In this document: positions 1 through 7,335 of the stretch, one piece after another
How the letters are laid out: every line of letters begins with the position of its first letter
Numbering within the stretch: position 1 is the first letter of the stretch
Origin: a virus
DNA length: 64,000 bases
Direction: 5' to 3' (one strand)
IMG/VR virus record: IMGVR_UViG_3300030103_003222
Location: 1 to 64,000 of that record
Notes under the pieces: model-generated
The model's input: only the letters and a program-made list of their open reading frames with translations
Told to the model about the DNA's origin: nothing
Database searches by the model: none
Program-made: the position numbers and the translations under genes

Positions 1-80
1 CATGAGGTGCAGTGCCGGGTTATAGCCGAGCAGCCTAACGCTACGCGCGCGATGAAAAGCAGCATCGGCCTACGCACGGA

Positions 81-115
81 GGAGCGTGACGCTGCCCCCG
101 GCAGCGTGACGCTCC
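81..115. repeat. Strong hairpin, 16-bp arms
   Basis: Bases 81-96 pair with 100-115 around a 3-base CCC loop. Fifteen of 16 positions are complementary, with one central G-G mismatch. The stem is GC-rich. No T-run follows, so an intrinsic terminator of the usual kind is unlikely. It may be a protein-binding or structural site. Confidence 0.7.
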
Positions 116-143
116 GGCTCCAATTACGCATGAGCAGGGTGGG

Positions 144-211
144 CCGCAGTGCGCCGATTACGTGGAGCCGAGCAGCGTTAAGCAACAGCGCCGCAGTGCC
201 CCGATTACGTG
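144..211. repeat. Direct repeats with ATTACG core
   Basis: Units 144-164 and 191-211 agree at 20 of 21 positions, with a period of 47 bases. The core CCGATTACGTG is shared in all but its first base or two. Further ATTACG copies occur at 123, 237 and 249. A related sequence, AGCCGAGCAGC, occurs near 24 and near 166. The arrangement is iteron-like. Confidence 0.6.
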
Positions 212-281
212 CCGCCCCTTAGCCGGAGGGATGCCTATTACGCGCCCGATTACGCTTCATTAGCCACGCACAGCGCTCCGA

Positions 282-305
282 GAAAATTTGAAAAAAAATA
301 AATTG
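282..305 (+). promoter_or_regulatory. Possible promoter for the tagged-protein cluster
   Basis: This is an almost pure A/T tract in an otherwise GC-rich region and includes a TATA-like AAATAAATT. With the usual archaeal spacing of about 25 bases, transcription would begin near 325 and leave a leader of about 45 bases before the start at 370. Function is inferred from composition and position only. Confidence 0.35.
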
Positions 306-369
306 TGACCTCGGTGTTGACCTTTAACGCAGCGACGGTTTCAAAGCCTCTACCCTCCTGTGCCACATC

Positions 370-1017
370 ATGTCGGATGCCTTCGAGGTCGCGTGGACTT
401 TGCTCAAGTCTGATTTCATGGTCCGCAAAAATGTCATCGGCATGCAAGACGGGACGCAATATAACATGCCCCCGGCTATTGCTTCCATGGCTCAGCGACC
501 TCAGCGGCCTGAGATGATGACGCAGCAGATGGAAGTCCAGCAGCAACAACCGGGATTCTTTGGGAGGTTCAGACAACCAACTACTGAAATGCGAACTACG
601 CAAATCCCCACTGGTGCAAACGTAGTAGGGAGGCGTCCCGGCTACTTCGCAAATGTAAATGCTGGCCCAATTCAGACCAACTCACCACACCCAATGGGTG
701 AAATTGCTGCCAGCCCAGCACCGGGTGCTCAAGTGACCCGTATGCCCCGACCGGGACCTTTCCCCGGAGGTTATTCCTCAAATGCGTCGAGGATGCCGTC
801 CTTCAGCAACTATCAAGGACATTACGGCAGTGGGGTAAATCGTAGTGGGTTCGACGGCGATGGCCCCATAGGCACGCAGCCCGCCACCATCCTTGACCTG
901 CCATACCACGGAACCCGAGGAAACATCCACGACGAGGGTGGGCCGGAGAGAAGTTCAGGGCAAATTCAGCAGGACTATTACGGCGACCAATTTGGACCAA
1001 ATCGGTCTTTCAACTAA
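370..1017 (+). CDS. Tagged virion-cargo candidate, disordered
   Basis: This 215-residue protein of unknown function begins with MSDAFEVAWTLLKS, the shared tag of this cluster; the conserved tag also supports this start. The rest is rich in Pro, Gln, Gly, Met and Asn with few hydrophobic stretches, so it is probably disordered. No enzyme motif is visible. No ribosome binding site is obvious, and the gene may depend on the AT-rich tract upstream. It leads a run of five closely spaced genes for proteins that begin with, or begin near, related peptides. I infer that it is an internal virion protein; this is not shown directly. Confidence 0.75.
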   Translation: MSDAFEVAWTLLKSDFMVRKNVIGMQDGTQYNMPPAIASMAQRPQRPEMMTQQMEVQQQQPGFFGRFRQPTTEMRTTQIPTGANVVGRRPGYFANVNAGPIQTNSPHPMGEIAASPAPGAQVTRMPRPGPFPGGYSSNASRMPSFSNYQGHYGSGVNRSGFDGDGPIGTQPATILDLPYHGTRGNIHDEGGPERSSGQIQQDYYGDQFGPNRSFN

Positions 1018-1035
1018 GCAGAAAAGGCGAGGCAC

Positions 1036-1761
1036 GTGACCCCTTTTGACCGGGCGTGGTCCTTGCTCAAGATGGCTCGCTATAGAGCAGGGCCATACGA
1101 GATTTGGGACAGCAACGAAAAAGGGGGCTACGCTGATGGGGACGGCGAGTTCGACCATCTCCCTCAAACCTTCAGCCAGCCAAACTACGTGCGCAACGAG
1201 GAAACTGGTGAGTATGAGCAGCAAGGCGTGAGAGAGCACAGGCAGTATTACCCGATTGGGGCGAACTTTGGCTTCAAGTTCAAACCCGGTAAAGCCATGA
1301 TGACGCCCGAGCAGTTTCACGGACTCGTAGCCAGCCCGCAGCCTGAACACCGCACTGGTCAGCAAAAGGGCATTCTTGAGTCCATGAACCGAGGTGCACC
1401 AATTGCTGCGCCGATTCTAAGGGTCAAGCCCGATGGCAGCGGTTTCAGGGTCGAAGAACACGAAGGCCGCCACCGCATGCAAGCGCTTCGTGATGCGGGT
1501 TTGGGCGACGTGCCAGTCCCAATCGAAATACAGGGAGCGGGGTATCAATACCCCTACGACATGAACAACGAAAAGTTGAGAGAGATGTTGGCGGGTGCCA
1601 CCATTCAACCTCAGTATGGGGTCTACACACCCAGTGAAATGGCCCCCGGCACGGCCCTCTCTCCCGACGGCGACCGAGGACTCCACCCTCTCAACCAGCC
1701 CTTCACCATCTCCGACTTCGACCCATATTGGAACCGAGGTGCATATCATGACACCGTTTGA
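1036..1761 (+). CDS. Tagged protein with ParB/sulfiredoxin-like motif
   Basis: This 241-residue protein starts at GTG with MTPFDRAWSLLK, identical over 12 residues to the start of the next gene. The C-terminal half contains a region around residues 114-155 with the motif EGRHRMQAL followed by a short VPVPIEI strand. This resembles the G/E-x-RHR-x-x-A signature of the ParB/sulfiredoxin-like nuclease or NTPase fold. ParB-family domains bind DNA or nucleotides, but the exact activity here cannot be told. A GGCGAGG-like ribosome binding site precedes the start. The stop overlaps the next gene by 14 bases, which suggests coupled translation. Likely role: cargo delivered with the genome (inference). 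Confidence 0.75.
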   Translation: MTPFDRAWSLLKMARYRAGPYEIWDSNEKGGYADGDGEFDHLPQTFSQPNYVRNEETGEYEQQGVREHRQYYPIGANFGFKFKPGKAMMTPEQFHGLVASPQPEHRTGQQKGILESMNRGAPIAAPILRVKPDGSGFRVEEHEGRHRMQALRDAGLGDVPVPIEIQGAGYQYPYDMNNEKLREMLAGATIQPQYGVYTPSEMAPGTALSPDGDRGLHPLNQPFTISDFDPYWNRGAYHDTV

Positions 1762-2653
1762 CCGAGCGTGGTCCTTGCTCAAGTCTCGTGACTTTGGCTA
1801 TGAACCGGGCGATTCGCTTTACCGCCCACCCGAGGGACAGGGCAAACTACCGCGTTCGGTGCCCTACACCGAGTTTGGTCAGCAACAGACACTCAGTGAG
1901 TTCGACCCATCGTTTTCACCCACCTTCGTTCGCCCCCGGACTCGGGCTGAATTGTTCAGGGCATACAGAGAAGGCCTTACCGGCGGAGAAGAGGGTTACA
2001 GAATAGAGGAAGATGACGACGTTCAGCAGCCCGACAAACCAACGCACGTCAAGCGCATCCACGACCCTGAGCGTCATACCATGCACTACGTTTTGATGGG
2101 TGAGCGTGGCCCTCTTTCAAAATTGAGTGCAGGGGACATGTATGACCAAGAGGGTGGTCTTATCGACTTCAGCAGCGAAACTCACCCAGCACATATGCGA
2201 CAGGGGCACTACGGAACGCTCATCAATTCTCTTGTGCAAGCGGGCTATCCCGTTCACTCAATCAATCGAAACCACATGTCCCACCCCTTCCACACGAGGT
2301 TTCAACGCAATCTCCCAGCGGACATAAGACCCGGCATCACGGACGACAAACAGACCTCCTTTGAATGGGGACTCGACGTGGACGCTGATGACCCCACAAA
2401 TCGCCTTTTCTCATATGAGCGCAAGCCGATGAGGGAACTAACGCCGGAAAACTGGGGTGCGCTGCGCCCAATGAGGAGTGATTTTGTCCCACTCCGTGGG
2501 TTTGAAACCAAACGACCTGACATATCGAGGCCTGATGTGCGCTATTTCCAAGGAGTAGATGACCCTCACCAGCAGGTCCTTTTCAACTACCAAATCAACC
2601 CTCAAAATGAGTTTGTCCTCGCTCCTAACGATGCCTACAGGTATCAGAATTGA
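1748..2653 (+). CDS. Tagged protein with GNAT-like region
   Basis: This 301-residue protein begins with MTPFDRAWSLLKSRDFGYE. I chose ATG 1748 because GAGGTG lies just upstream and the tag then becomes N-terminal. Around residues 150-195 it has MRQGHYGTLINSL, then a hydrophobic turn and SINRNHMSHPFHTRFQ. This recalls the R-x-G-x-G/Y acetyl-CoA loop and following helix and strand of GNAT acetyltransferases, although the match is loose. A clear paralog lies at 57711, sharing MRxGHY, RNxMSHPFHT, LPxDI/M and PENWG motifs but lacking the N-terminal tag. The tag region is also similar at the DNA level to the preceding gene, consistent with duplication. Function is probably enzymatic but unproven. 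Confidence 0.75.
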   Translation: MTPFDRAWSLLKSRDFGYEPGDSLYRPPEGQGKLPRSVPYTEFGQQQTLSEFDPSFSPTFVRPRTRAELFRAYREGLTGGEEGYRIEEDDDVQQPDKPTHVKRIHDPERHTMHYVLMGERGPLSKLSAGDMYDQEGGLIDFSSETHPAHMRQGHYGTLINSLVQAGYPVHSINRNHMSHPFHTRFQRNLPADIRPGITDDKQTSFEWGLDVDADDPTNRLFSYERKPMRELTPENWGALRPMRSDFVPLRGFETKRPDISRPDVRYFQGVDDPHQQVLFNYQINPQNEFVLAPNDAYRYQN

Positions 2654-2667
2654 GGCGGTGCATTGAA

Positions 2668-3195
2668 ATGGTGTTGCCCTATACGCCTGACCATATGAGT
2701 TACGCTTTCGAGGCCGCTTGGACCCTGCTTAAGCAGGAGCAAGAGGACGAGGGCAATCCCGTGACTCACATGGGTCGACGTGGCCGCGCACGTGCTGAAA
2801 GGCGCGCAGAGCGAGCACGGATGCGCGGCGGCGGTAACTCGCCTTTGATGAACGAAACCGCAGCAGCGCGCCGAGAGGGGCGACGCACGCCGCTTGAAGG
2901 CTCGTTCATTATGGGGCCTCTGCCCCATATCAGGGGGCAGGCTCACCCTCTCGACGCGCTTCCGTTCAGAGAGGACCATCCCGATGTCAAAGTCCATGAC
3001 AGGACCATGGGTCGAATGCGCATGCCCACAACCGGACCTGTGACTGTGCCCGGTCAGGCTGAAAACATGAACACACCCATGAGCGATGAAGAGTTCGAGG
3101 GTCTGATGCGGCATCAGTCCCTGCTGAAACCCCAGCCAAATCCTTTCGAGACAAGGCGTATGCAAATCGGTGACTTCCCAGTCCGACAACGGTGA
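2668..3195 (+). CDS. Tagged, Arg-rich virion-cargo candidate
   Basis: This is a protein of about 175 residues. ATG 2668 follows GAGGCGGTG at a good distance, but ATG 2695 would put the tag MSYAFEAAWTLLKQ exactly at the N-terminus, so the start is uncertain. After the tag comes a strongly basic stretch of Arg and Ala (about residues 37-65) that could contact nucleic acid. The C-terminus contains PNPFETRR, one of several NPF motifs found in this and the next protein. No known domain is seen. It is the fourth gene of the tagged cluster and is followed after five bases by the next start. Confidence 0.7.
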   Translation: MVLPYTPDHMSYAFEAAWTLLKQEQEDEGNPVTHMGRRGRARAERRAERARMRGGGNSPLMNETAAARREGRRTPLEGSFIMGPLPHIRGQAHPLDALPFREDHPDVKVHDRTMGRMRMPTTGPVTVPGQAENMNTPMSDEEFEGLMRHQSLLKPQPNPFETRRMQIGDFPVRQR

Positions 3196-3200
3196 TACAC

Positions 3201-4163
3201 ATGACTGCCTTCGACACTGCATTCACCTTCCTTCGTGATTCCGTCATCGAGAAGAACGCCCCGTCCATCGAACAGATGCGCAATTTCGTTGCAGCAAATG
3301 AAAACCACCCCGACCCTGCTATTCGCGCAAAGGTCGAAGAGGTCTATCAGCACCTTACGTCCATGATGAGCGGTCGTGAATCTCTTCAGCCTCAAATGCC
3401 TGACGTGCACGCCATCGAGGCTGCGCGTCGTGAAGCGATGGCTCGCCGTTCGTTCGATGCTGCACCGCCCATGGCCCAAATGGTGGAGGGTTCGCCCGAA
3501 ACACCGGGTATGCGCATGACCCCCGGCGGTCAAATGGCCCCGATGCCTGTGGAACAAACGCCGCGCGTTGATGCAACGAGGCCAGCCAACCCGTTTAGGG
3601 GCGAGCGCGGGCGAATGAAAAAAGCAGAGCGTGTTCAGCGTCGCGAGCGCCGCACCCAGCCCGGTGAAAACAGCATGCTCACGCCGGAAGAGGCAGAAGG
3701 CGAGCAGATTCAACAAGAGCGAGAGAGCGGCATTCGCCCACTGCCGCAGTTCATGCGCCCCATGAGCCGCGCTCCTCCCCGCCCTGCAGAACCTGACACA
3801 AATGAGCCACCCAACCCATTCCCGATGAAGCGCAAGGGTTCACCCATGGACATCGCGTTTGCGATGCTTAAGTCGCAATACCGCTACCCGGACCCTCAAC
3901 CTCATGAGGAAACAATCGACCCAAATGAGATGCTGCGTCGCATCGAGGCAGACCGTGAAGCCCAGCGGATGAGAATGGAAGTCGGCATGCCCGACCCCCG
4001 CGTTAAGGACGTTTCTCACATTGACGAGATGATGCCCGAATACATGACGCCCGAAGAAAGGTTGGCGCTCGAAGAAATTCTGATGCGCAACCACGCAACT
4101 GGGCAGCCCTCCAACCCATTCAAGGGCGAACGTGGCAAAGCCTATGCCTCTGAAGGCTTGTGA
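3201..4163 (+). CDS. Tagged protein with internal tag copy and NPF repeats
   Basis: This 320-residue, charged, Met- and Pro-rich protein begins with MTAFDTAFTFLRDS, a divergent tag. A second tag-like segment, PMDIAFAMLKSQ, occurs about two thirds along (bases 3843-3878). Each half ends in a related motif: ANPFRGERGR near base 3586 and SNPFKGERGK near base 4110; a third, PNPFPMKRKG, lies just before the second tag. The protein therefore looks like an internal duplication or a fusion of two tagged units. No enzyme motif is visible and most of it is probably helical or disordered. ATG 3201 is preferred over the GTG at 3192 because it leaves the tag at the N-terminus. Confidence 0.7.
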   Translation: MTAFDTAFTFLRDSVIEKNAPSIEQMRNFVAANENHPDPAIRAKVEEVYQHLTSMMSGRESLQPQMPDVHAIEAARREAMARRSFDAAPPMAQMVEGSPETPGMRMTPGGQMAPMPVEQTPRVDATRPANPFRGERGRMKKAERVQRRERRTQPGENSMLTPEEAEGEQIQQERESGIRPLPQFMRPMSRAPPRPAEPDTNEPPNPFPMKRKGSPMDIAFAMLKSQYRYPDPQPHEETIDPNEMLRRIEADREAQRMRMEVGMPDPRVKDVSHIDEMMPEYMTPEERLALEEILMRNHATGQPSNPFKGERGKAYASEGL

Positions 4164-4172
4164 GGGCTGAAC

Positions 4173-5390
4173 TTGCCCGCTCCAGCAGTTGCCGTATTGG
4201 CAGGCGGTGGTGCCGCAGCAGGCGGTGGAGCCGCAGCAGGCGGAACGGCAGCGGCCGGTGGTGCTGCGTCAGGTAGTGCCGCTGGAGCAACAGCCGCTGG
4301 TGGATTCAGCCCCAAGAAGGTTCTCGGCGCGGCGGGCGCTGGTTTGTTGGCTGGCGGTGGCAACAGCACTTCGCGACAGGAAGGGCGCATGAACGACATG
4401 GCTCGCAGCGGCGCGGGCACGGGGCAGAAGTTCGGCGGAGGAGTGGGAGTGGCTAAAGCGCAGCAAACGCTGTTCGGCTACAGCCGACCTCACATCGAGC
4501 AGGCCATGTCGCCCGATTCAAACACGGTCATCATCGCATCAAAACCCGGTGGCCAAGATTTGCCTCTTGACGCGCAGTCGCAGCGGCATGACGAGATGCA
4601 CGGTGAACTGACTGAACTCGCTGCCGCCAATCCTGCACTCCGTATTCTTAGCGGCAAAGGCCGCAGCAAAGAGTGGGGCGACGAAAACTCGTTTGCTTTG
4701 ACCAACGTGCCCGACCATCTGATGCCGCTGATACGTCAAATGGCTGGTCGGTATAAGCAGGACAGCATTCTGCATTCCCCGGTCGGGACGTCGGATGCCT
4801 TCTTCACCAAACCCGGCGGTCAACGGACTGGTGCGCTGACAGACCCGGTTCTATCGAACGAAGAGCCTTCGGATTTCACGCAATTCGGTGGCGGCAACCT
4901 CGTTTTCGGTGGTTATCGCGACATGAAGCAGGCCAGTGAGGCGATGGATGCGGCGTGGCGTATGCTCATCAAAGAGCGCAAGTCTCCAGAAGCCATGCAG
5001 CACAAGCGTGAGTATGACAAGGCCTACGAGTCAACGCCTGAGCGCGTCAAATACCGCGTCGACCTCAACCGAGAGCGCCGACGTCGCGGGATTATGGGCA
5101 GCCGCGACCACATGGACGTCAGCCATACCGAAGGTGGCAAATTGACGCTTGAGCCGGAGCATTCCAACCGAGCGCGGCACTTCAAGGAGCAGGGAACGCT
5201 CCGCAGACTGGCAAAATCGGCCAAAGACGACATCGAACTGCTCCGAAACCTGCTGCAAGGCCCGATGGACGAGCAAGACCGCCTGATTGCGACCAAACTT
5301 GCTGAAAACATCAAGGAAAAGGACGACTCAGAGGCTGAAATGGCCGAAGAAGACACCTATCAGCACCTCGTGCGACCTTCGCATGATTAA
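4173..5390 (+). CDS. Gly/Ala-rich protein with tag and HNH-like segment
   Basis: This 405-residue protein starts at TTG behind GAGGGCTGA. Residues 1-65 are an Ala/Gly-rich low-complexity region that could insert in or disturb membranes. The middle (about 85-240) is globular but unrecognised. A tag-like helix, AMDAAWRMLIKER, lies at residues 257-269. Immediately after it come AYESTPERVKYR, LNRERRRRG, then DVSHTEGGKLTLEP and SNRARHF. This order resembles small HNH-type proteins of marine phages, in which a basic helix precedes a D-H motif and a final Asn-Arg. The C-terminus is an acidic/basic helical tail. The nuclease assignment is tentative. The gene ends just before the inverted repeat at 5394. 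Confidence 0.7.
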   Translation: MPAPAVAVLAGGGAAAGGGAAAGGTAAAGGAASGSAAGATAAGGFSPKKVLGAAGAGLLAGGGNSTSRQEGRMNDMARSGAGTGQKFGGGVGVAKAQQTLFGYSRPHIEQAMSPDSNTVIIASKPGGQDLPLDAQSQRHDEMHGELTELAAANPALRILSGKGRSKEWGDENSFALTNVPDHLMPLIRQMAGRYKQDSILHSPVGTSDAFFTKPGGQRTGALTDPVLSNEEPSDFTQFGGGNLVFGGYRDMKQASEAMDAAWRMLIKERKSPEAMQHKREYDKAYESTPERVKYRVDLNRERRRRGIMGSRDHMDVSHTEGGKLTLEPEHSNRARHFKEQGTLRRLAKSAKDDIELLRNLLQGPMDEQDRLIATKLAENIKEKDDSEAEMAEEDTYQHLVRPSHD

Positions 5391-5393
5391 ATC

Positions 5394-5454
5394 TGTAGTG
5401 TATTGAGTTCTATCATATTTAATAGTAATAAAAGATAGAACACAACACACTACA
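5394..5454. repeat. Long interrupted inverted repeat
   Basis: Bases 5394-5414 pair with 5434-5454. Nineteen of 21 positions are complementary, with mismatches at 5402/5446 and 5406/5442, around a 19-base A/T-rich loop. It lies in the only sizeable gap between two plus-strand modules. It may act as a terminator for the tagged cluster or as an operator, because a TATA-like sequence sits in the loop. Confidence 0.75.
5415..5424 (+). promoter_or_regulatory. TATA-like box in the hairpin loop
   Basis: ATATTTAATA is the best archaeal TATA-box match in this gap. It would start transcription near 5450, about 40 bases before the gene at 5492. Its location between the arms of an inverted repeat suggests that a dimeric regulator could occlude it. 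This is inferred from sequence only. Confidence 0.4.
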
Positions 5455-5491
5455 CACTTAACTTAACGCCTGCTCGGCCCGCGCAACCCTT

Positions 5492-6100
5492 ATGTGGACC
5501 TCAGATGTGGACAAGCCAGTGGTCAACATGGATGACGAGCAACACGACGCTGAAATCCGCCTCATGGGCCTCATTTTGGCTCAAAGTGCCCTCGTGGGCG
5601 TCGCCGTCGGCGTTTTTGACGCCGATGTGTGGCTGAAGAACGACACAACTTGGCTGAACGGCTTCACTTACGCGATGGGGGCGTTTTTCGTGCAGGGAAT
5701 CGCCTATTACGTGTTCAAAATGTTCTTTGAGCAGTCCATGAGGGAGCGAGCGCGTGCCAGTCAAATCGACAGGCAGCGCACCAACAAATACCGCTCCATG
5801 CAGCAATCTTTCGACTCTCGACGCTCTGAGATGGAAATCCGCATGCAGGAGGCCCAATTGGAGGCCGAATTGCGCTGGATGGAGGCAAATCCGGGCAAAA
5901 TGCCGCCTTCATGGGGCGTTCACGGTGGCTCACCCTCGATGGTGACGTCCTATGACCAGCAACGTCAAGACAACCTGCGCATTCCCACTCATCAAGCGCA
6001 AACCCAGCAACCGCTGTCGCTGGGAGCAGCAGAAGAGGGCGAAATCCCACTCAAAAAGGACGGCACGCCCGACAAGCGCTATCAGAAGAAGAATGAGTGA
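5492..6100 (+). CDS. Two-pass membrane protein with coiled-coil tail
   Basis: This 202-residue protein has two hydrophobic segments, about residues 24-43 and 56-78. They are followed by a long charged helical region (about 80-135) with heptad-like spacing and a Gln-rich tail. No signal peptide cleavage site or catalytic motif is evident. It is the first gene of a compact block with a small membrane protein and a membrane-anchored GTPase, which suggests that the three act together at the host membrane. No clear ribosome binding site precedes the ATG. Function is unknown. Confidence 0.75.
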   Translation: MWTSDVDKPVVNMDDEQHDAEIRLMGLILAQSALVGVAVGVFDADVWLKNDTTWLNGFTYAMGAFFVQGIAYYVFKMFFEQSMRERARASQIDRQRTNKYRSMQQSFDSRRSEMEIRMQEAQLEAELRWMEANPGKMPPSWGVHGGSPSMVTSYDQQRQDNLRIPTHQAQTQQPLSLGAAEEGEIPLKKDGTPDKRYQKKNE

Positions 6101-6105
6101 CAATC

Positions 6106-6360
6106 ATGGGTCGCATCTTCAAAACGGTGTCCGACAACGCAACTGAAGAGACGCTACGCGCCATTCACCTTGCGAACACGGTCGACACCACCTATGAGCG
6201 TGCTTGGGGTTGGGTGAAAACGCTTCTTGCCTCACTCATCACGGCGTTGACGGTTAGCGGTATCGAGTTCTTCAACCCGGAAGTCAGTTTCTATGAATCT
6301 TCAGTGGACTGGCTCGTGGAAAAACTCAGGGACTTCGCGAACTGGCTGAAATGGTGGTGA
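6106..6360 (+). CDS. Small single-pass membrane protein
   Basis: This 84-residue protein has one hydrophobic segment, about residues 38-56, and a Trp-rich amphipathic C-terminus. Just before the membrane segment it contains TYERAWGWVKTLL, which resembles the recurring tag but may simply be an amphipathic membrane helix. ATG 6106 is chosen because GAGTGA lies 5 bases upstream, over the stop of the preceding gene. The GTPase gene follows after 10 bases. A membrane partner of the GTPase is plausible, but its function is unknown. Confidence 0.7.
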   Translation: MGRIFKTVSDNATEETLRAIHLANTVDTTYERAWGWVKTLLASLITALTVSGIEFFNPEVSFYESSVDWLVEKLRDFANWLKWW

Positions 6361-6370
6361 AGGTGGCGTC

Positions 6371-7096
6371 ATGGTTGAGCCTGCAGGGACGGCACTGGTT
6401 GGCGCTGCCGTGTGGGGACAAGCCCTCTACCACTCGTGGCGACCAAGACGAGTCGGAATCTACGGAGCGCCCCTCGTCGGAAAAACAACCCTCGACCGAT
6501 ACATGACAACGCCCGGTGAGATGGAAGCCATCTCTGATGAGGACCGGACAACGCACGGCCGACTGCTCGGCGTTGCCGGCCCTTACCGTATGCCCAGTCC
6601 GACGCGCAAGCGCATCTCGTGGAATGGCGATAAGCGAGTTGTCTTTTCAGCCGACATTGGTGGACAAGAACGATTTTGGAATCTGTGGATTGAGGATGCA
6701 GTCACTCGGCGCGTCGAAGCCATCGTCTACATGTTTGATGAGCGGGCTTTCAAGGGCGGAGAAAGCGGACTACAGCAGGTTGGCGGCTTTCGTTTCCTCG
6801 TTGACCGTTTGATAACGCGCGACTACCGCTACCGCTCGCTCAGAGCACGGCTGAAGGGTAAGCGGTATCATCCCAAACTTGTCATGCTCGTGGCCAACAA
6901 AGCCGACCGCTTCTTTGACGACACGGCATCGAAGTTGTGGCATGACGGGCGTATTGGTGAACACAAAGTCTTCGACCCTTTCAGAGACGACCTCATTCGT
7001 TTGCAGAAAGCCGGCATCCCGACCAAGCGCTCGTTCATGGCAACGCGCATCGGGTGGAACGTTGAGAAGACCATGCTCGACGTGCTGACCTCATAA
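6371..7096 (+). CDS. Membrane-anchored SR-beta/Arf-like GTPase
   Basis: This 241-residue protein has the motifs of a small GTPase: P-loop GAPLVGKT at residues 32-39, DIGGQE at 95-100 (the D-x-G-G-Q form of Arf and signal-recognition-particle receptor beta), and NKAD at 176-179. A hydrophobic stretch at about residues 5-22 precedes the P-loop, as in SR-beta, which is anchored by an N-terminal membrane helix. GTP binding is therefore well supported. The partner and role are unknown; remodelling or trafficking at the host membrane is possible. An AGGTGGCG ribosome binding site precedes ATG 6371. It follows two membrane-protein genes. A small GTPase is unusual in a head-tail virus. Confidence 0.85.
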   Translation: MVEPAGTALVGAAVWGQALYHSWRPRRVGIYGAPLVGKTTLDRYMTTPGEMEAISDEDRTTHGRLLGVAGPYRMPSPTRKRISWNGDKRVVFSADIGGQERFWNLWIEDAVTRRVEAIVYMFDERAFKGGESGLQQVGGFRFLVDRLITRDYRYRSLRARLKGKRYHPKLVMLVANKADRFFDDTASKLWHDGRIGEHKVFDPFRDDLIRLQKAGIPTKRSFMATRIGWNVEKTMLDVLTS

Positions 7097-7107
7097 GTGA
7101 CCTCAAT

Positions 7108-7116
7108 CCTTTTATC
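7108..7116 (+). promoter_or_regulatory. Weak TATA-like box before the AbrB-type gene
   Basis: CCTTTTATC is AT-rich relative to its surroundings and lies about 26 bases before ATG 7138, a spacing that would give a nearly leaderless transcript. A GGTGG motif at 7126-7130 could instead act as a ribosome binding site, so the promoter is uncertain. Confidence 0.25.
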
Positions 7117-7137
7117 AAGAGCGACGGTGGACAAAAC

Positions 7138-7335
7138 ATGGCGGCAAAGCGAAAGACGACCTCACTCACTCCAACCAGTGAGCAGTCGCGCACGCTTCGC
7201 ACGACCATCCCGATTTGGATTGTCGACCATTTCGGATTGGAGGCAGGCGACCGCGTCGAGTGGTCGTTTGAGGTGAAAGACGGAAATATCATCGTCGTCA
7301 TGTCTCCATCAGGGGGCGAAGACATTGATGCTTAG
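7138..7335 (+). CDS. AbrB/SpoVT-type swapped-hairpin DNA-binding protein
   Basis: This 65-residue protein has the pattern of an AbrB-like swapped-hairpin domain: LRTTIPIWIVDHFGLEAGD, then a strand WSFEVKDGNIIVVM. Such proteins are dimeric DNA-binding regulators and are common in archaea. The single domain fills the protein, as expected for the short members. It could regulate one or more of the promoters here, for example the one inside the inverted repeat at 5394-5454, but that is inference. Its stop overlaps the start of the next gene. Confidence 0.75.
   Translation: MAAKRKTTSLTPTSEQSRTLRTTIPIWIVDHFGLEAGDRVEWSFEVKDGNIIVVMSPSGGEDIDA

Larger units (their letters stand above)
1..369. other. 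Gene-free region with repeats and hairpin
   Basis: No credible gene is seen here. The reading frames present are short and match no protein type I recognise. The region contains five ATTACG hexamers, one pair of near-identical 21-bp direct repeats, a 16-bp-arm hairpin and, near its right end, an AT-rich tract that could be a promoter. It precedes the first tagged-protein gene. It could be a regulatory region, a replication or packaging site, or a boundary between genome modules; the sequence alone does not decide. Confidence 0.6.

Noticed and set aside
7-222. Short plus-strand reading frame in the gene-free region
   Set aside because: It runs through the repeats and the hairpin, has no ribosome binding site and its peptide looks like no known protein.
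1595-1747. Upstream extension of the gene at 1748
   Set aside because: It would bury the tag inside the protein and overlap the previous gene by 167 bases; ATG 1748 has GAGGTG upstream.
6190-6225. Tag-like TYERAWGWVKTLL in the small membrane protein
   Set aside because: It runs directly into a membrane segment, so it is more simply explained as an amphipathic membrane helix; kept out of the tag count.
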